Assembly (NCBI RefSeq): GCF_025370755.1 | Contig: NZ_JAMXFC010000015.1 | Location: 1 to 64,000 of the forward strand | Direction of reading: 5' to 3' | Length of the DNA: 64,000 bases | DNA from: Laspinema sp. D2d | GTDB lineage: Bacteria; Cyanobacteriota; Cyanobacteriia; Cyanobacteriales; Laspinemataceae | Part shown: positions 14,944 through 24,565 of the stretch, one piece after another | Position numbering within the stretch: position 1 is the first letter of the stretch | Layout: every line of letters starts with the position of its first letter | Program-made: the position numbers and the translations under genes | Notes under the pieces: model-generated | Database searches by the model: none | Told to the model about the DNA's origin: nothing | What the model saw: the letters and a program-made list of their open reading frames with translations, nothing else

Positions 14944-17502
14944 GTGAGACAAGAGCATTTATTCAATAGTCTATGGATGGCAAGCACGATTGCCCTCGTC
15001 GCAGCGGGTCCCGTGTCTGCACAGGTGTCGCTGATTACCGGGGTTCGCCTCAATCCAACCCCGACGGGCGTGGAGGTGGTTTTAGAAACCCTCTCAGGAG
15101 GAACGCCGGAAGTGTTGACTTCTCAAGACGGGGAAACGTTTATTGCTGATATTGTTAACGCCCAATTACGCTTACCCGGTGGGGAAAATTTTCAGGCGGA
15201 TAACCCGATTGAGGGGATTAGTGCGATCGCCGTGACAGCAGGGGAAGGAAACCAAGTGCGAGTCACCGTCACCGGCGCAACTGCCGTCCCTGTCACCGAT
15301 TTTGTGGTGGAAAATGGACAAATTGGGTTCCGGGTCACTCCTTCGGCGGAAACCGTAACGGTTCCACCCACAGAAACAGAAACATCCCCGGAAACGGAAA
15401 CAGAAACATCCCCGGAAACGGAAACAGAAACAGAAACAGAAACAGTGCCTGCGGATCAGGAGATTATTGAACTGATTGTGACGGCAACCCGGATCGCCGA
15501 ACAAATCACAGATGTTCCCGCATCGATTTCCGTGGTGGGGGAAGAAAAAATCGAAGAACAAACCCGACTAACGCGAGATTTGGGAACTATTCTCTCACAG
15601 GAGGTCCCGGGATTGTCTGTGGGGACTCAAAGTGCGAGTACCTTCGGACAAACCTTGCGGGGTCGCAATATTAGTGTGATTATTGATGGAGTCCCGCAGT
15701 CTACGAACCGCAACTCTGCCCGGGATTTACGGACTATTGATCCCTCGGCGATCGAACGGGTGGAAGTGCTACGAGGACCGACGGCGATTTATGGCGATGG
15801 CGCAACCGGCGGGGTCATTAATATTATTACGAAGCGGGGAAGAGGCGAGGGAGTACAAGCGGAAACCACCGTAGATCTCAATGCCTTTCCTACTAATTTG
15901 GGTGAGACTTTTGGACAAAATATCCAACAATCTTTTTCCGGCAGTTTAGGGAATTTTGATTTTGCTCTGAATGGTTCGTTTAGTCGTACCAGTGCTCAGT
16001 TTGATGCGTGGGGCGATCGCATTCCTCCAGACCCCAATGCTCAAGGGGGAATTGGGGATAGTAATACGTTTAACCTTTTAAGCAAAGTTGGGGTCAACCT
16101 TACCGATTCCCAACGCCTACAATTCACTGCAAATTACTTTCGGGATACGCAAGATACGGACTACACCACCGATCCCATTGTCGATGAAATTCCCGGACGA
16201 CAAAGGGCGCGAGCATTGGAGGGATTGGATTTAGACGAGTCCCAACAAACCACAAATTTGAATACGAGTCTGGACTATACTCATGATGATATTTTGGGGA
16301 GTAGTTTCCAGGGTCAGATTTATTATCGAGATTATTTTACCCGGTTCTTTCCCTTCGATGCCCGGGAATTTGCCAGTTTAGGCAATACGATTTTTCAGTC
16401 CCGAGTCGAATCGGAAAAATATGGAGCAAGGCTACAAGTTGATACGCCCATTGTAGATGCAGGCCGAGCCAATTTACTCTGGGGAGTCGATTTAGTTCGG
16501 GAAAATACCAATCAGCCGGTTTCTATCTTTGATCCAGTGGCTTTTGATAACAGTAATGGCTTGACTTACGACCGGACGGGGAGCCGTACTTGGTCACCGT
16601 TTCAGCGGCAAGATAATTTAGGATTATTTGCTCAATTGAAATGGAACGTTAGCGATCGCGTGGTGTTGCGCGGGGGCGTCCGTCACGAACGGATTAACGT
16701 GGATGTGAATGACTATACCACCCTATCGGGAAACCGCATCCAAGGGGGTGAACTGGATTATAATGCCACCCTATTTAATGTGGGAAGCGTGGTTTATCCC
16801 ACAGAGGAAATTAGTTTATTCGCTAATTTTTCCCAAGGATTTTCTATTGCTGATGTGGGACGGGTCCTGCGGGGGGCTGCCCCAGGATTTACCGTAGAAT
16901 CCCTCGATCCCGAAGCCCAAACCGTCAATAATTATGAAATTGGAATTCGGGGCAACTATGAACGAATTCAAACCTCCCTCGCCGGGTTTTATAATACCTC
17001 CAATCTCGGGTCTAGCTTTACCCAAGATTTTGAAATTCTACGCGCACCGGAACGAGTTTATGGGGTAGAATTTGCCCTGGATGCTCAACCGAGTGAGAAT
17101 TGGGGATTAGGAACTTCCTTCACTTGGACTGAAGGCGGGGCGGATATCAATGATGATGGAGATTATGAAAGTCCCCTCAATGGGTTCCGGATTTCTCCGA
17201 TTAAAATTACCGCCTATATCGAGAATGAAACCTTACCCGGATGGAACAACCGTCTCCAAGCATTGTATTCTGGAACTCGCAATCCCACCGGGGAAGGATT
17301 TGGTTTGTTAGAGGTGGATAGCTACGTTACTTTAGATTTAATCAGTAGCTTGAATATTGGGCGGGGTCGTCTCGTTTTGGGGGTGGAAAATTTATTCAAT
17401 GCGGAATATTTTCCGGTGGTTTCTCAATTGCAAGGTGCGGATACCGCTTATGCCGCAGGGCGCGGGAGAAGCATTCGCTTAGGATATTCTTTCAGTTGGT
17501 AA
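14944..17502 (+). CDS. TonB-dependent siderophore receptor with AMIN domain
   Basis: An 852-aa outer-membrane receptor of the FhuA/IutA-like cyanobacterial class, expected to import the ferric siderophore made by the genes that follow. A signal peptide (to about residue 26, PVSAQ) is followed by an AMIN-like domain (~residues 28-135), a Thr/Glu/Pro spacer with repeated PETETETS units, the plug (ELIVTATRIAEQITDVP; VEVLRGPTAIYGDGATGGVINI) and the barrel, ending with the aromatic terminal residue in RLGYSFSW. Start is GTG 14944 with AAGGAG five bases upstream. A Fur-like site and a structured leader precede it. A likely counterpart is the schizokinen receptor SchT of Anabaena; substrate identity is inferred. 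Confidence 0.93.
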   Translation: MRQEHLFNSLWMASTIALVAAGPVSAQVSLITGVRLNPTPTGVEVVLETLSGGTPEVLTSQDGETFIADIVNAQLRLPGGENFQADNPIEGISAIAVTAGEGNQVRVTVTGATAVPVTDFVVENGQIGFRVTPSAETVTVPPTETETSPETETETSPETETETETETVPADQEIIELIVTATRIAEQITDVPASISVVGEEKIEEQTRLTRDLGTILSQEVPGLSVGTQSASTFGQTLRGRNISVIIDGVPQSTNRNSARDLRTIDPSAIERVEVLRGPTAIYGDGATGGVINIITKRGRGEGVQAETTVDLNAFPTNLGETFGQNIQQSFSGSLGNFDFALNGSFSRTSAQFDAWGDRIPPDPNAQGGIGDSNTFNLLSKVGVNLTDSQRLQFTANYFRDTQDTDYTTDPIVDEIPGRQRARALEGLDLDESQQTTNLNTSLDYTHDDILGSSFQGQIYYRDYFTRFFPFDAREFASLGNTIFQSRVESEKYGARLQVDTPIVDAGRANLLWGVDLVRENTNQPVSIFDPVAFDNSNGLTYDRTGSRTWSPFQRQDNLGLFAQLKWNVSDRVVLRGGVRHERINVDVNDYTTLSGNRIQGGELDYNATLFNVGSVVYPTEEISLFANFSQGFSIADVGRVLRGAAPGFTVESLDPEAQTVNNYEIGIRGNYERIQTSLAGFYNTSNLGSSFTQDFEILRAPERVYGVEFALDAQPSENWGLGTSFTWTEGGADINDDGDYESPLNGFRISPIKITAYIENETLPGWNNRLQALYSGTRNPTGEGFGLLEVDSYVTLDLISSLNIGRGRLVLGVENLFNAEYFPVVSQLQGADTAYAAGRGRSIRLGYSFSW

Positions 17503-17651
17503 GGGAGGGGGAACGCTAACCCAGTGAATTGCGATCGCCGATGAATCAGAACAGGTTCGGAGGCGATCGCACTAAGAAAATCGGCTCAAAACCTTGCAGC
17601 ATCAGGATTCCGGGTAATCCCGAGAGACACTAAAAAAAAATTTTCTCTAGC

Positions 17652-17710
17652 TATTGCTAAAATTTCTCAGGAGTAGTATGCTGAATCACAATTGAAAATA
17701 ACTCTCAATT
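17652..17710 (+). promoter_or_regulatory. Tandem Fur-like boxes before the siderophore operon
   Basis: AATTGAAAATAACTCTCAATT (17690-17710) is a clear 21-bp imperfect palindrome of Fur type. A second weaker match, TATTGCTAAAATTTCTCAGGA, lies at 17652-17672. They precede the diaminobutyrate transaminase gene by 41 and 79 bases. Iron repression of the operon is the natural inference. Confidence 0.65.
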
Positions 17711-17751
17711 ATTATTTAGGATTCTGTGCAACAAATCAGAGGGATCAAATC

Positions 17752-19200
17752 GTGGTAAATCACATCAATAAAGGCTTTCATGACCAGGAACCGGACCTTA
17801 CTTTACTCCCCAGGGCTGATTACCCAACTTCATTACCTAAGAATCAATCGCAAGAGTATTTAAACCGGCAGGCGCAGCGCGAATCTAATGCCCGCAGCTA
17901 TCCCCGGCGGATTCCCATCGCCATTCGGGAAGCAAAAGGAGTGTTTATTACCGATACCGATGGTAATCAATATTTAGACTGTTTAGCAGGGGCGGGAACC
18001 CTGGCATTGGGACATAATCATCCAGTAGCGATCGCCGCCATGCGAGAGGTTCTCGATAGTAGTCTCCCCTTGCATACCTTGGACCTAACAACTCCGGTGA
18101 AAGACCAGTTTGTCGAGGAGTTGTTTGCTAGTTTACCTGCTGGGTTTGCCCGGAATGCCCGGATCCAGTTTTGTGGGCCGACTGGGGCTGACGCCACGGA
18201 AGCGGCAGTTAAGCTAGTCAAGACGGCAACAGGTCGGCGGAGTATGCTATCGTTTCATGGCGGTTATCATGGAATGACTCATGGGGCGTTAAGTTTGACG
18301 GGAAACCTTGCACCGAAACAGCAAGTTGCGAATTTAATGCCGGAGGTTCATTTTCTCCCCTATCCCTATAATTATCGCTGTCCGTTTGGGATCGGAGGTG
18401 AGTTTGGACATCGCCTCAGCAGTCATTATATTGAGCATATTCTCACAGACCCTGAAAGTGGGATTACACCCCCTGCCGGGATGATTCTGGAAATGGTTCA
18501 AGGGGAAGGCGGGGCGATTCCAGCCCCCGATCGCTGGGTGAGAGAGATTCGACGGATTACCCGCGATCGCGGCATCCCCCTGATTGTGGATGAAATTCAG
18601 ACGGGGTGGGGTCGGACGGGCAAACTCTATGCCTTTGAACACGCGGGGATTGTTCCCGATGTGGTGTTGTTATCGAAGGCGATCGGGGGGAGTTTACCCT
18701 TATCGGTGGTGTTGTATCACAAAGATTTGGATCAATGGTCTCCTGGCGCACACGCGGGTACATTCCGAGGAAATCAAATGGCAATGGCGGCAGGATTAGC
18801 GACCCTGCGATACATTCAGGATTTTGGCTTGGTGGATCGCGCCCATGAATTGGGCGATCGCCTGATGGGTCATTTGCGGCAATTACAAGGGGATTCCCGC
18901 TGTATCGGTGAGGTACGGGGACGGGGGTTAATGGTGGGGGTAGAAATCGTGAATACCGACGCTACAGCCTGCGATCGCGGTAGTTATCCAGCCCATACCT
19001 TACTAGCGCGGCGCATCCAATCGGAATGTCTGAGTCGGGGGTTGATTCTGGAATTGGGGGGTCGTCATGGATCTGTAGTCCGGTTTTTACCGCCTTTGAT
19101 TATCACCGCAGAGCAAATTGACCAGGTTTGTGAGATATTCGCCGCAGCGGTGAAGGCAGCGGAAGGGCTGATGTCGGAACAGTTAGCAGAGGTAAGCTAA
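17752..19200 (+). CDS. dat: Diaminobutyrate--2-oxoglutarate transaminase
   Basis: A 482-aa class III PLP aminotransferase that makes L-2,4-diaminobutyrate from aspartate semialdehyde, the first step toward 1,3-diaminopropane. Visible features: GAGTLALGHNHP, GPTGADATEAAVKL (cofactor phosphate site), SFHGGYHGMTHG, the DEIQTGWGRTG block and the PLP lysine in LLSKAIGGSLP. I chose GTG 17752 because AGAGGG stands eight bases before it and the Fur-like box lies just upstream. The longer frame from TTG 17692 would put the operator inside the gene. Its stop overlaps the decarboxylase start (TAATG), so the two are translationally coupled, as in rhizobactin-type clusters. Confidence 0.93.
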   Translation: MVNHINKGFHDQEPDLTLLPRADYPTSLPKNQSQEYLNRQAQRESNARSYPRRIPIAIREAKGVFITDTDGNQYLDCLAGAGTLALGHNHPVAIAAMREVLDSSLPLHTLDLTTPVKDQFVEELFASLPAGFARNARIQFCGPTGADATEAAVKLVKTATGRRSMLSFHGGYHGMTHGALSLTGNLAPKQQVANLMPEVHFLPYPYNYRCPFGIGGEFGHRLSSHYIEHILTDPESGITPPAGMILEMVQGEGGAIPAPDRWVREIRRITRDRGIPLIVDEIQTGWGRTGKLYAFEHAGIVPDVVLLSKAIGGSLPLSVVLYHKDLDQWSPGAHAGTFRGNQMAMAAGLATLRYIQDFGLVDRAHELGDRLMGHLRQLQGDSRCIGEVRGRGLMVGVEIVNTDATACDRGSYPAHTLLARRIQSECLSRGLILELGGRHGSVVRFLPPLIITAEQIDQVCEIFAAAVKAAEGLMSEQLAEVS

Positions 19201-20720
19201 TGTTAGAGGTAGAACAAAAAGGGGTGATCGCGTCAGAGGATGGGCGGTGGGATACCTGTTTTCTGACAGATTCTGAGGTGAGTATTGAGGCGTATCGGCA
19301 GGCGATCGCGGATGCGGCAGCGGAGGTGATTCGCCAGTTTGCCTGTCAGAAACAGCCCTATAGTGGCGCAACGCCGATTGAGTTGGTGGCAGGGTTGGCA
19401 GGGACAGAGATTTGTCCGAAAAATCCACAATTATTAGGAGATATTCTTAATAAGGTGGGGGAGAAGGCGATCGCGCATTCCGTGGTTGTCACCCATCCGC
19501 GCTGTATCGCACATTTACATTGTCCTCCTCTGATTCCGGCGTTAGCGGCAGAGGTGTTGATTTCGGCAACGAATCAATCGATGGATTCCTGGGACCAAAG
19601 TCCTGCCGCGACTGTGTTGGAACAGCAGTTAACCAACTGGTTATGCAGTGAATTTGGCTATGATGCGGCAGCGGATGGCATCTTCACCAGTGGGGGAACC
19701 CAGTCGAATTTTATGGGGATGTTACTAGCGCGCGATCGCTATGCTAAACAGCAATTAAATTGGTCGATTCAGCAGCAAGGATTACCCCCTCAAGCGCATC
19801 AATGGCGCATTTTATGTTCAGATGTCGCCCATTTTACGATTCGCCAATCTTGTGCGTTATTAGGATTGGGAGAACAAGCGGTTATTCCCGTAGAAACAGA
19901 TGAAAATTACCGATTATCTCCCGATGCAGTTCGGATGAAATTAGCTGAATTGCAGGCACAAGGGTTAACGGCGATCGCAATGGTAGCAACCGTTGGAACT
20001 ACGGATTTTGGCAGTATTGATCCGTTGCTTCCCTTAGCAGAAATTGCTCAAGAAAACGGACTGTGGTTCCACATTGATGCTGCTTATGGGGGGGCATTGG
20101 TAATGAGCGATCGGTATCGCCCCCAACTCGCAGGAATCGAGTTGTCAGATTCAATTACGGTAGACTTTCACAAGTTATTTTATCAGCCGATTAGTTGTGG
20201 AGCATTTTTGCTTAAAGACAAGTCAAATTTTGAATTAATGAAACTCCACGCCGATTATCTCAACCCTGAAACTAACGAAGCGGAAGGAATTTCCGATTTA
20301 GTTACAAAATCCATCCAAACTACTCGCCGATTTGATGCCCTAAAACTTTGGATTTCGTTACAGGTATTGGGACGAGCAAAGTTTTGTGAAATGATAGAAA
20401 CCACGATTCAAATTGCCTCTGCAACGGCACAAATGATTCGCGCCGATTCTCAATTGGAACTCGCCACTATTCCAACCCTGAATGCCGTAGTTTTTCGCTA
20501 CAGTTCCGGAAATTCAGAACAGGATAATTGGATTAATTCCCAAATTCGCTTAACGTTGCTGCAACGGGGGGAAGTTGTGTTGGCGCAAACCTGCATTGCC
20601 GGGAATGCGTATCTTAAATTTACCCTCCTCAATCCTCGAACAACCCTGGCTGATATTGGGACAATTCTCGACAGAGTGAAGCAAGTCGGGACTGAATTCA
20701 GTTTGTCTTTGTCGAACTAA
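19200..20720 (+). CDS. ddc: L-2,4-diaminobutyrate decarboxylase
   Basis: A 506-aa group II PLP-dependent decarboxylase that turns diaminobutyrate into 1,3-diaminopropane, the diamine backbone of the siderophore. Motifs: HPRCIAHLHCPPLIPALAAE, GIFTSGGTQSNFMGML, the cofactor-binding HIDAAYGGAL and the PLP lysine in TVDFHKLFYQP. Length is typical for the Dat/Ddc pair. It starts at ATG 19200, overlapping the transaminase stop by one base. An IucA/IucC synthetase follows after 24 bases, so it lies within the operon. Confidence 0.93.
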   Translation: MLEVEQKGVIASEDGRWDTCFLTDSEVSIEAYRQAIADAAAEVIRQFACQKQPYSGATPIELVAGLAGTEICPKNPQLLGDILNKVGEKAIAHSVVVTHPRCIAHLHCPPLIPALAAEVLISATNQSMDSWDQSPAATVLEQQLTNWLCSEFGYDAAADGIFTSGGTQSNFMGMLLARDRYAKQQLNWSIQQQGLPPQAHQWRILCSDVAHFTIRQSCALLGLGEQAVIPVETDENYRLSPDAVRMKLAELQAQGLTAIAMVATVGTTDFGSIDPLLPLAEIAQENGLWFHIDAAYGGALVMSDRYRPQLAGIELSDSITVDFHKLFYQPISCGAFLLKDKSNFELMKLHADYLNPETNEAEGISDLVTKSIQTTRRFDALKLWISLQVLGRAKFCEMIETTIQIASATAQMIRADSQLELATIPTLNAVVFRYSSGNSEQDNWINSQIRLTLLQRGEVVLAQTCIAGNAYLKFTLLNPRTTLADIGTILDRVKQVGTEFSLSLSN

Positions 20721-20744
20721 CCCACCTTACCTCAACCCATCAAA

Positions 20745-22574
20745 ATGGTACAACAACTGACCGTAATTAAACGAGAACAGAACATCAATCTGACGGATAA
20801 ACAGATTGCCGATCGCGCTACGATTCAAAGTTTTTTGAATTGTTATCTGAAGGAAACCGGCAGCGGCAAAGTTGGCAGTCGAGAAGAGTATCCCGAACTG
20901 CAAACCCGCCTGGAATCTGCCCAAATTCTCTGCTGTTCTTTACCGAATCAAGGGGTAGAAGTCAAGGCGGGAGTTCGCTATTTGTCCCTAACAGGACGGC
21001 ATTGCTTTGAATTTCCCCTGTACTATCAAATGGCGGGGAAATCGGAACTGATAGAACTCGATTATGTAACATTAGTCGCCCTATTTAGCAAAGAATTAGC
21101 CCTGGCGAATCATAGCAGTGGGTCCCAAGATGAACTGCTGTTACGGGTGGTTCAAAGTTGCCGCAATATTGAACAATTCGTCCGCGATCGGCGTCGGGAT
21201 GCAGAAATCCTCACAGGGTTTCACAGCACCTTTGGGGAAACGGAACAAGCCTTAATTTTCGGACATCTGTTGCATCCCACTCCCAAGAGTCGTCAAGGGT
21301 TTGCGGATGAAGATTTACCGATTTATTCCCCAGAATTAAAAGGCAAATTTCCCTTACATTATTTTCGGCTACATCCCTCGATAGTCTTAGAAGGGTCTGC
21401 ACTTCCAGAAACCGCTACCCAGTTGATTAAAACTGAACTGATTGCGGATCCGCAAGTCTCTGAACAATTTAAGCAGCAGTATTGTCAAACCGATGAGTAT
21501 TCCCTGCTGCCGTTGCATCCCTGGCAAGCACAGTATTTGCGCCGCCAACCTGTGGGACAAACCTTATTTAATCAGGGATTACTCGAAGATTTGGGACCCC
21601 AGGGACGGGCATTTTTGCCCACTTCTTCCATTCGGACGGTTTATCATTCTGATGCCGCTTTCATGTTCAAACTTTCCCTGAATGTGAAGATTACCAACTC
21701 GGTACGAATGAATCTTTATAAAGAGTTGGAACGCAGTGTGGAAGTCTATCAGATTTTAGCCGGTCCCATAGGGAAAGAATTGCAACAAAATTATCCGGAT
21801 TTTGATATCATTCGGGACCCGGCATTTTTAGCGGTTCAATTCAACGGCGAACCCCTCCCCGCTTTTGCCACAATTCTGCGACAAAATCCCTTTCAAACTA
21901 ATCCAGCAACCGATGCTACCTGCATTAGTTCCCTCTGCCAAGATTCAATTTATGGGGATGGTTCTCGTTTAGCACATCTGATTAAAACGTTAGCTAAACA
22001 AGAAAATCGTACCTCATCAGAGGTGAGTTTAGATTGGTTCCGCCGCTACTTAAAAGTTTCTTTACAACCGATTCTCTGGTTGTATTTCACGCATGGAATC
22101 GCGGTGGAAGCCCATCAGCAAAATAGTGTAGTGCAGTTAGCCGAGGGATATCCAGAACGGTTTTACTATCGAGACAATCAAGGCTATTATTTCCGTCAGT
22201 CTTGTTATGAACATCTCAACACAATTCAGCCGGGAATTGGGGAGAAAAGTCAAACGGTATGCGAGGATGCCGTTGCCGATGAACGTTTGGCATATTATTT
22301 CTTCCAAAACAATCTGTTTGGCTTAATTAATGGGTTTGGAGTAGCGGGATTAGTGGATGAAACCCTCTTGCTGGCTGAGTTGCGTCAAGTGTTGGAACAG
22401 GCAAAAGAGATAAATTCCAATGGGTCCAATATTTTGGAAAATTTATCTAAGCCGAAGTTACGTTGTAAAGCCAATTTACTAACGCGATTTCATGATATGG
22501 ATGAGTTAGTGGGTTCTTTGGCAACTCAGTCGGTTTATGTGGAGTTGGATAATCCATTGGTTGCCGGTTTATAG
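20745..22574 (+). CDS. IucA/IucC family siderophore synthetase (first)
   Basis: A 609-aa NRPS-independent siderophore (NIS) synthetase. These ATP-dependent enzymes adenylate a carboxylate of citrate and join it to the hydroxylated, acylated diamine. The family signature is present: GHLLHPTPKSRQGF for ATP binding, LLPLHPWQAQY, FLPTSSIRTVYH and KLSLNVKITNSVRM. C-terminal ferric-iron-reductase-like helices follow (LKVSLQPILWLYFTHGIAVEAH). Type A or B by position; exact substrate order is inferred. The gene is complete with an ATG start, 24 bases after the decarboxylase. A ~100-base repeat-containing spacer follows. Confidence 0.93.
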   Translation: MVQQLTVIKREQNINLTDKQIADRATIQSFLNCYLKETGSGKVGSREEYPELQTRLESAQILCCSLPNQGVEVKAGVRYLSLTGRHCFEFPLYYQMAGKSELIELDYVTLVALFSKELALANHSSGSQDELLLRVVQSCRNIEQFVRDRRRDAEILTGFHSTFGETEQALIFGHLLHPTPKSRQGFADEDLPIYSPELKGKFPLHYFRLHPSIVLEGSALPETATQLIKTELIADPQVSEQFKQQYCQTDEYSLLPLHPWQAQYLRRQPVGQTLFNQGLLEDLGPQGRAFLPTSSIRTVYHSDAAFMFKLSLNVKITNSVRMNLYKELERSVEVYQILAGPIGKELQQNYPDFDIIRDPAFLAVQFNGEPLPAFATILRQNPFQTNPATDATCISSLCQDSIYGDGSRLAHLIKTLAKQENRTSSEVSLDWFRRYLKVSLQPILWLYFTHGIAVEAHQQNSVVQLAEGYPERFYYRDNQGYYFRQSCYEHLNTIQPGIGEKSQTVCEDAVADERLAYYFFQNNLFGLINGFGVAGLVDETLLLAELRQVLEQAKEINSNGSNILENLSKPKLRCKANLLTRFHDMDELVGSLATQSVYVELDNPLVAGL

Positions 22575-22676
22575 AATGTTCGTAGTGACGCCTTCAGGGG
22601 TCAAAAAAAGGCAACCCATGAAGGGGTTACTACAAACGTTCCTAGTGACGCAAGAAATAGAATAATACCGAAAATT
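22575..22676. repeat. Short direct/inverted repeats in operon spacer
   Basis: GTTCGTAGTGACGCCTTCA and GTTCCTAGTGACGCAAG flank AACCCATGAAGGGGTTACTAC. CGTAGTGACG-type repeats of this kind are dispersed in Oscillatoriales. They interrupt the otherwise tightly packed operon. Confidence 0.55.
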
Positions 22677-23267
22677 ATGGCATCAATAGAATTAGAAAAA
22701 AAGCTAGATTTTGCTTACCAGAAGTATGACTCAACCTTGGATAAAACCATTGCTTTTCGCCCGGTTCAGTTAGAGAAAGATTTACGGAGAATTCATCAGT
22801 GGATGAATCAACCTCATGTGATTCCCTTTTGGAATTTAGGGTTAGCGTTGGATAAAATGCAGGCGCATTTGGAACGGGCGATCGCAGATACCCATCAAAT
22901 GCTCTATATTGGGTATTTAGATGGCGTTCCCATGAGTTATTGGGAGTCCTATTGGACGAAGGATGATATCATTGCTAAGTGTTATCAACCCCATCTGGAG
23001 GACCAGGGAATTCATTTGTTAATTGGCGAACCGGATTATCTGGGAAAAGGGTATGCGTTACCGTTGTTAAAGGCGATGACGGCGTTTCAGTTGCAGCATT
23101 TGCCGACTCAAAAAATTGTCACAGAACCGGATATTCGCAATCAAAAAATGATTCATGTATTTGAACGTTGCGGGTTTGAATTTCAGCGGCAAATTACTTT
23201 ACCGGATAAACAAGCTGCTTTGATGTTTTGCAGTCGCGATCGCTTTATGGAGAAGTGGGAATCATGA
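22677..23267 (+). CDS. GNAT N-acyltransferase of siderophore synthesis (IucB/RhbD-like)
   Basis: A 196-aa acetyltransferase of the IucB/RhbD type that acylates the N-hydroxylated diaminopropane to make the hydroxamate. Features: FRPVQLEKDLRRIHQWMNQPHV, PFWNLG, LYIGYLDGVPMSYWESYW, the acyl-CoA loop in GEPDYLGKGYALPLL and the C-terminal RNQKMIHVFERCGFEF. With acetyl-CoA the product would be schizokinen; with a fatty acyl-CoA, synechobactin. The sequence alone does not decide. Its stop overlaps the next gene's ATG by four bases (ATGA), so it is translationally coupled to the monooxygenase. Confidence 0.9.
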   Translation: MASIELEKKLDFAYQKYDSTLDKTIAFRPVQLEKDLRRIHQWMNQPHVIPFWNLGLALDKMQAHLERAIADTHQMLYIGYLDGVPMSYWESYWTKDDIIAKCYQPHLEDQGIHLLIGEPDYLGKGYALPLLKAMTAFQLQHLPTQKIVTEPDIRNQKMIHVFERCGFEFQRQITLPDKQAALMFCSRDRFMEKWES

Positions 23268-24565
23268 TAGAACCCCTTTATGATATTATCGGTGTAGGAA
23301 TTGGACCGTTTAACTTAGGATTAGCGGCCCTTTTAGCCCCCACAGGCGTTAAATCTCTGTTCCTAGAACAAAAACCAGCCTTTCAATGGCATTCGGGATT
23401 ACTCATTGAAGGCTGTACGATTCAAGTGCCCTTTTTGGCGGATTTGGTGACAATGGCAGACCCCACCAGTCCTTATAGTTTCCTCAACTATCTCCAGGCA
23501 CATTCACGTCTGTATCATTTCTATTTTTACGAAAATTTTCACATTCCCCGCCAGGAATATAACCACTATTGTCAGTGGGTGGCACAACAGCTAGATTGTT
23601 GTCAATTTGGACAACGGGTGGAAGGGATTACCTGGGAAAATACGGGAACTGAGAGTTATTATCAGGTGCAAGTTCGGCAAATTGAAACGGGGGCAATTTT
23701 AACCTATAATACTCGGCATTTAGTCTTAGGAGTAGGAAGTATTCCCCAGGTTCCCCCCTGTTTTAGAACGGTACATTCGGAGAAAGTCTTTCATTCTGCC
23801 GAGTTTCTCCACAAGCGCGATCGCTGCCGGGAATCTGAATCTATTACTGTGATTGGTTCAGGACAAAGTGCAGGGGAAGTGTTTTATGAACTGTTGCAGG
23901 AACAGCCGAGTTATGGCTATCACCTGGAATGGCATACGCGATCCTCGGGATTCTTTCCAATGGAATATTCTAAGCTGGGGTTAGAGCATTTTTCCCCAGA
24001 TTATACGAATTATTTCTATTCCTTGCCTCCGCAAAAACGGGATATGGTTCTGTCTCAGCAAAACTTGCTTTATAAAGGCATTAGTGCGAAAACTATTGCC
24101 GATATTTACGACTTACTGTATGAACGTTCCGTTTGTGGCAATCAACCCGATGTTAAGCTACTCTCCCTGGTGGAAGTGAAGGAAGTCGAATCCGTAGGCG
24201 ATCGCTTTATTTTGGGATACCGACATCGCCAACAAGACACACGCCTTACCCATGAAACCGACTGCATTATTCTCGCGACAGGGTATCACCATGAAATTCC
24301 CAACTGTATTGAAGGGATTCGGGATTTGATTCGTTGGGATGACAAGAATCGCTATGGGGTCAACCTCGATTATCGACTGGCATTAACCGAAGATATCCCC
24401 AATCAAATTTTTGTGCAAAATGGCGAATTGCACAGTCATGGCGTAGGTGCACCGGATTTAGGATTAGGCTGTTATCGCAACTCAGTGATTATTAATACCC
24501 TGTTGGGTGAAAGCGTTTATCGAGTTGATCGCCGCAATGTTTTTCAGCAGTTTGGTGTCGCTTGA
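23264..24565 (+). CDS. Diamine N-monooxygenase (IucD/RhbE-like)
   Basis: A 433-aa FAD/NADPH-dependent N-hydroxylating monooxygenase of the lysine/ornithine hydroxylase family, here expected to act on 1,3-diaminopropane. Motifs: the FAD site in DIIGVGIGPFNLGLAALL, FLADLVTMADPTSPYSFLNY, the NADPH site ITVIGSGQSAGEVF and the terminal ATGYHHEIP and LHSHGVGAPDLGLG blocks. ATG 23264 matches the family start; a frame to 23228 lies wholly inside the acyltransferase gene. It overlaps the gene before by ATGA and the one after by TGATG. Confidence 0.93.
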   Translation: MIEPLYDIIGVGIGPFNLGLAALLAPTGVKSLFLEQKPAFQWHSGLLIEGCTIQVPFLADLVTMADPTSPYSFLNYLQAHSRLYHFYFYENFHIPRQEYNHYCQWVAQQLDCCQFGQRVEGITWENTGTESYYQVQVRQIETGAILTYNTRHLVLGVGSIPQVPPCFRTVHSEKVFHSAEFLHKRDRCRESESITVIGSGQSAGEVFYELLQEQPSYGYHLEWHTRSSGFFPMEYSKLGLEHFSPDYTNYFYSLPPQKRDMVLSQQNLLYKGISAKTIADIYDLLYERSVCGNQPDVKLLSLVEVKEVESVGDRFILGYRHRQQDTRLTHETDCIILATGYHHEIPNCIEGIRDLIRWDDKNRYGVNLDYRLALTEDIPNQIFVQNGELHSHGVGAPDLGLGCYRNSVIINTLLGESVYRVDRRNVFQQFGVA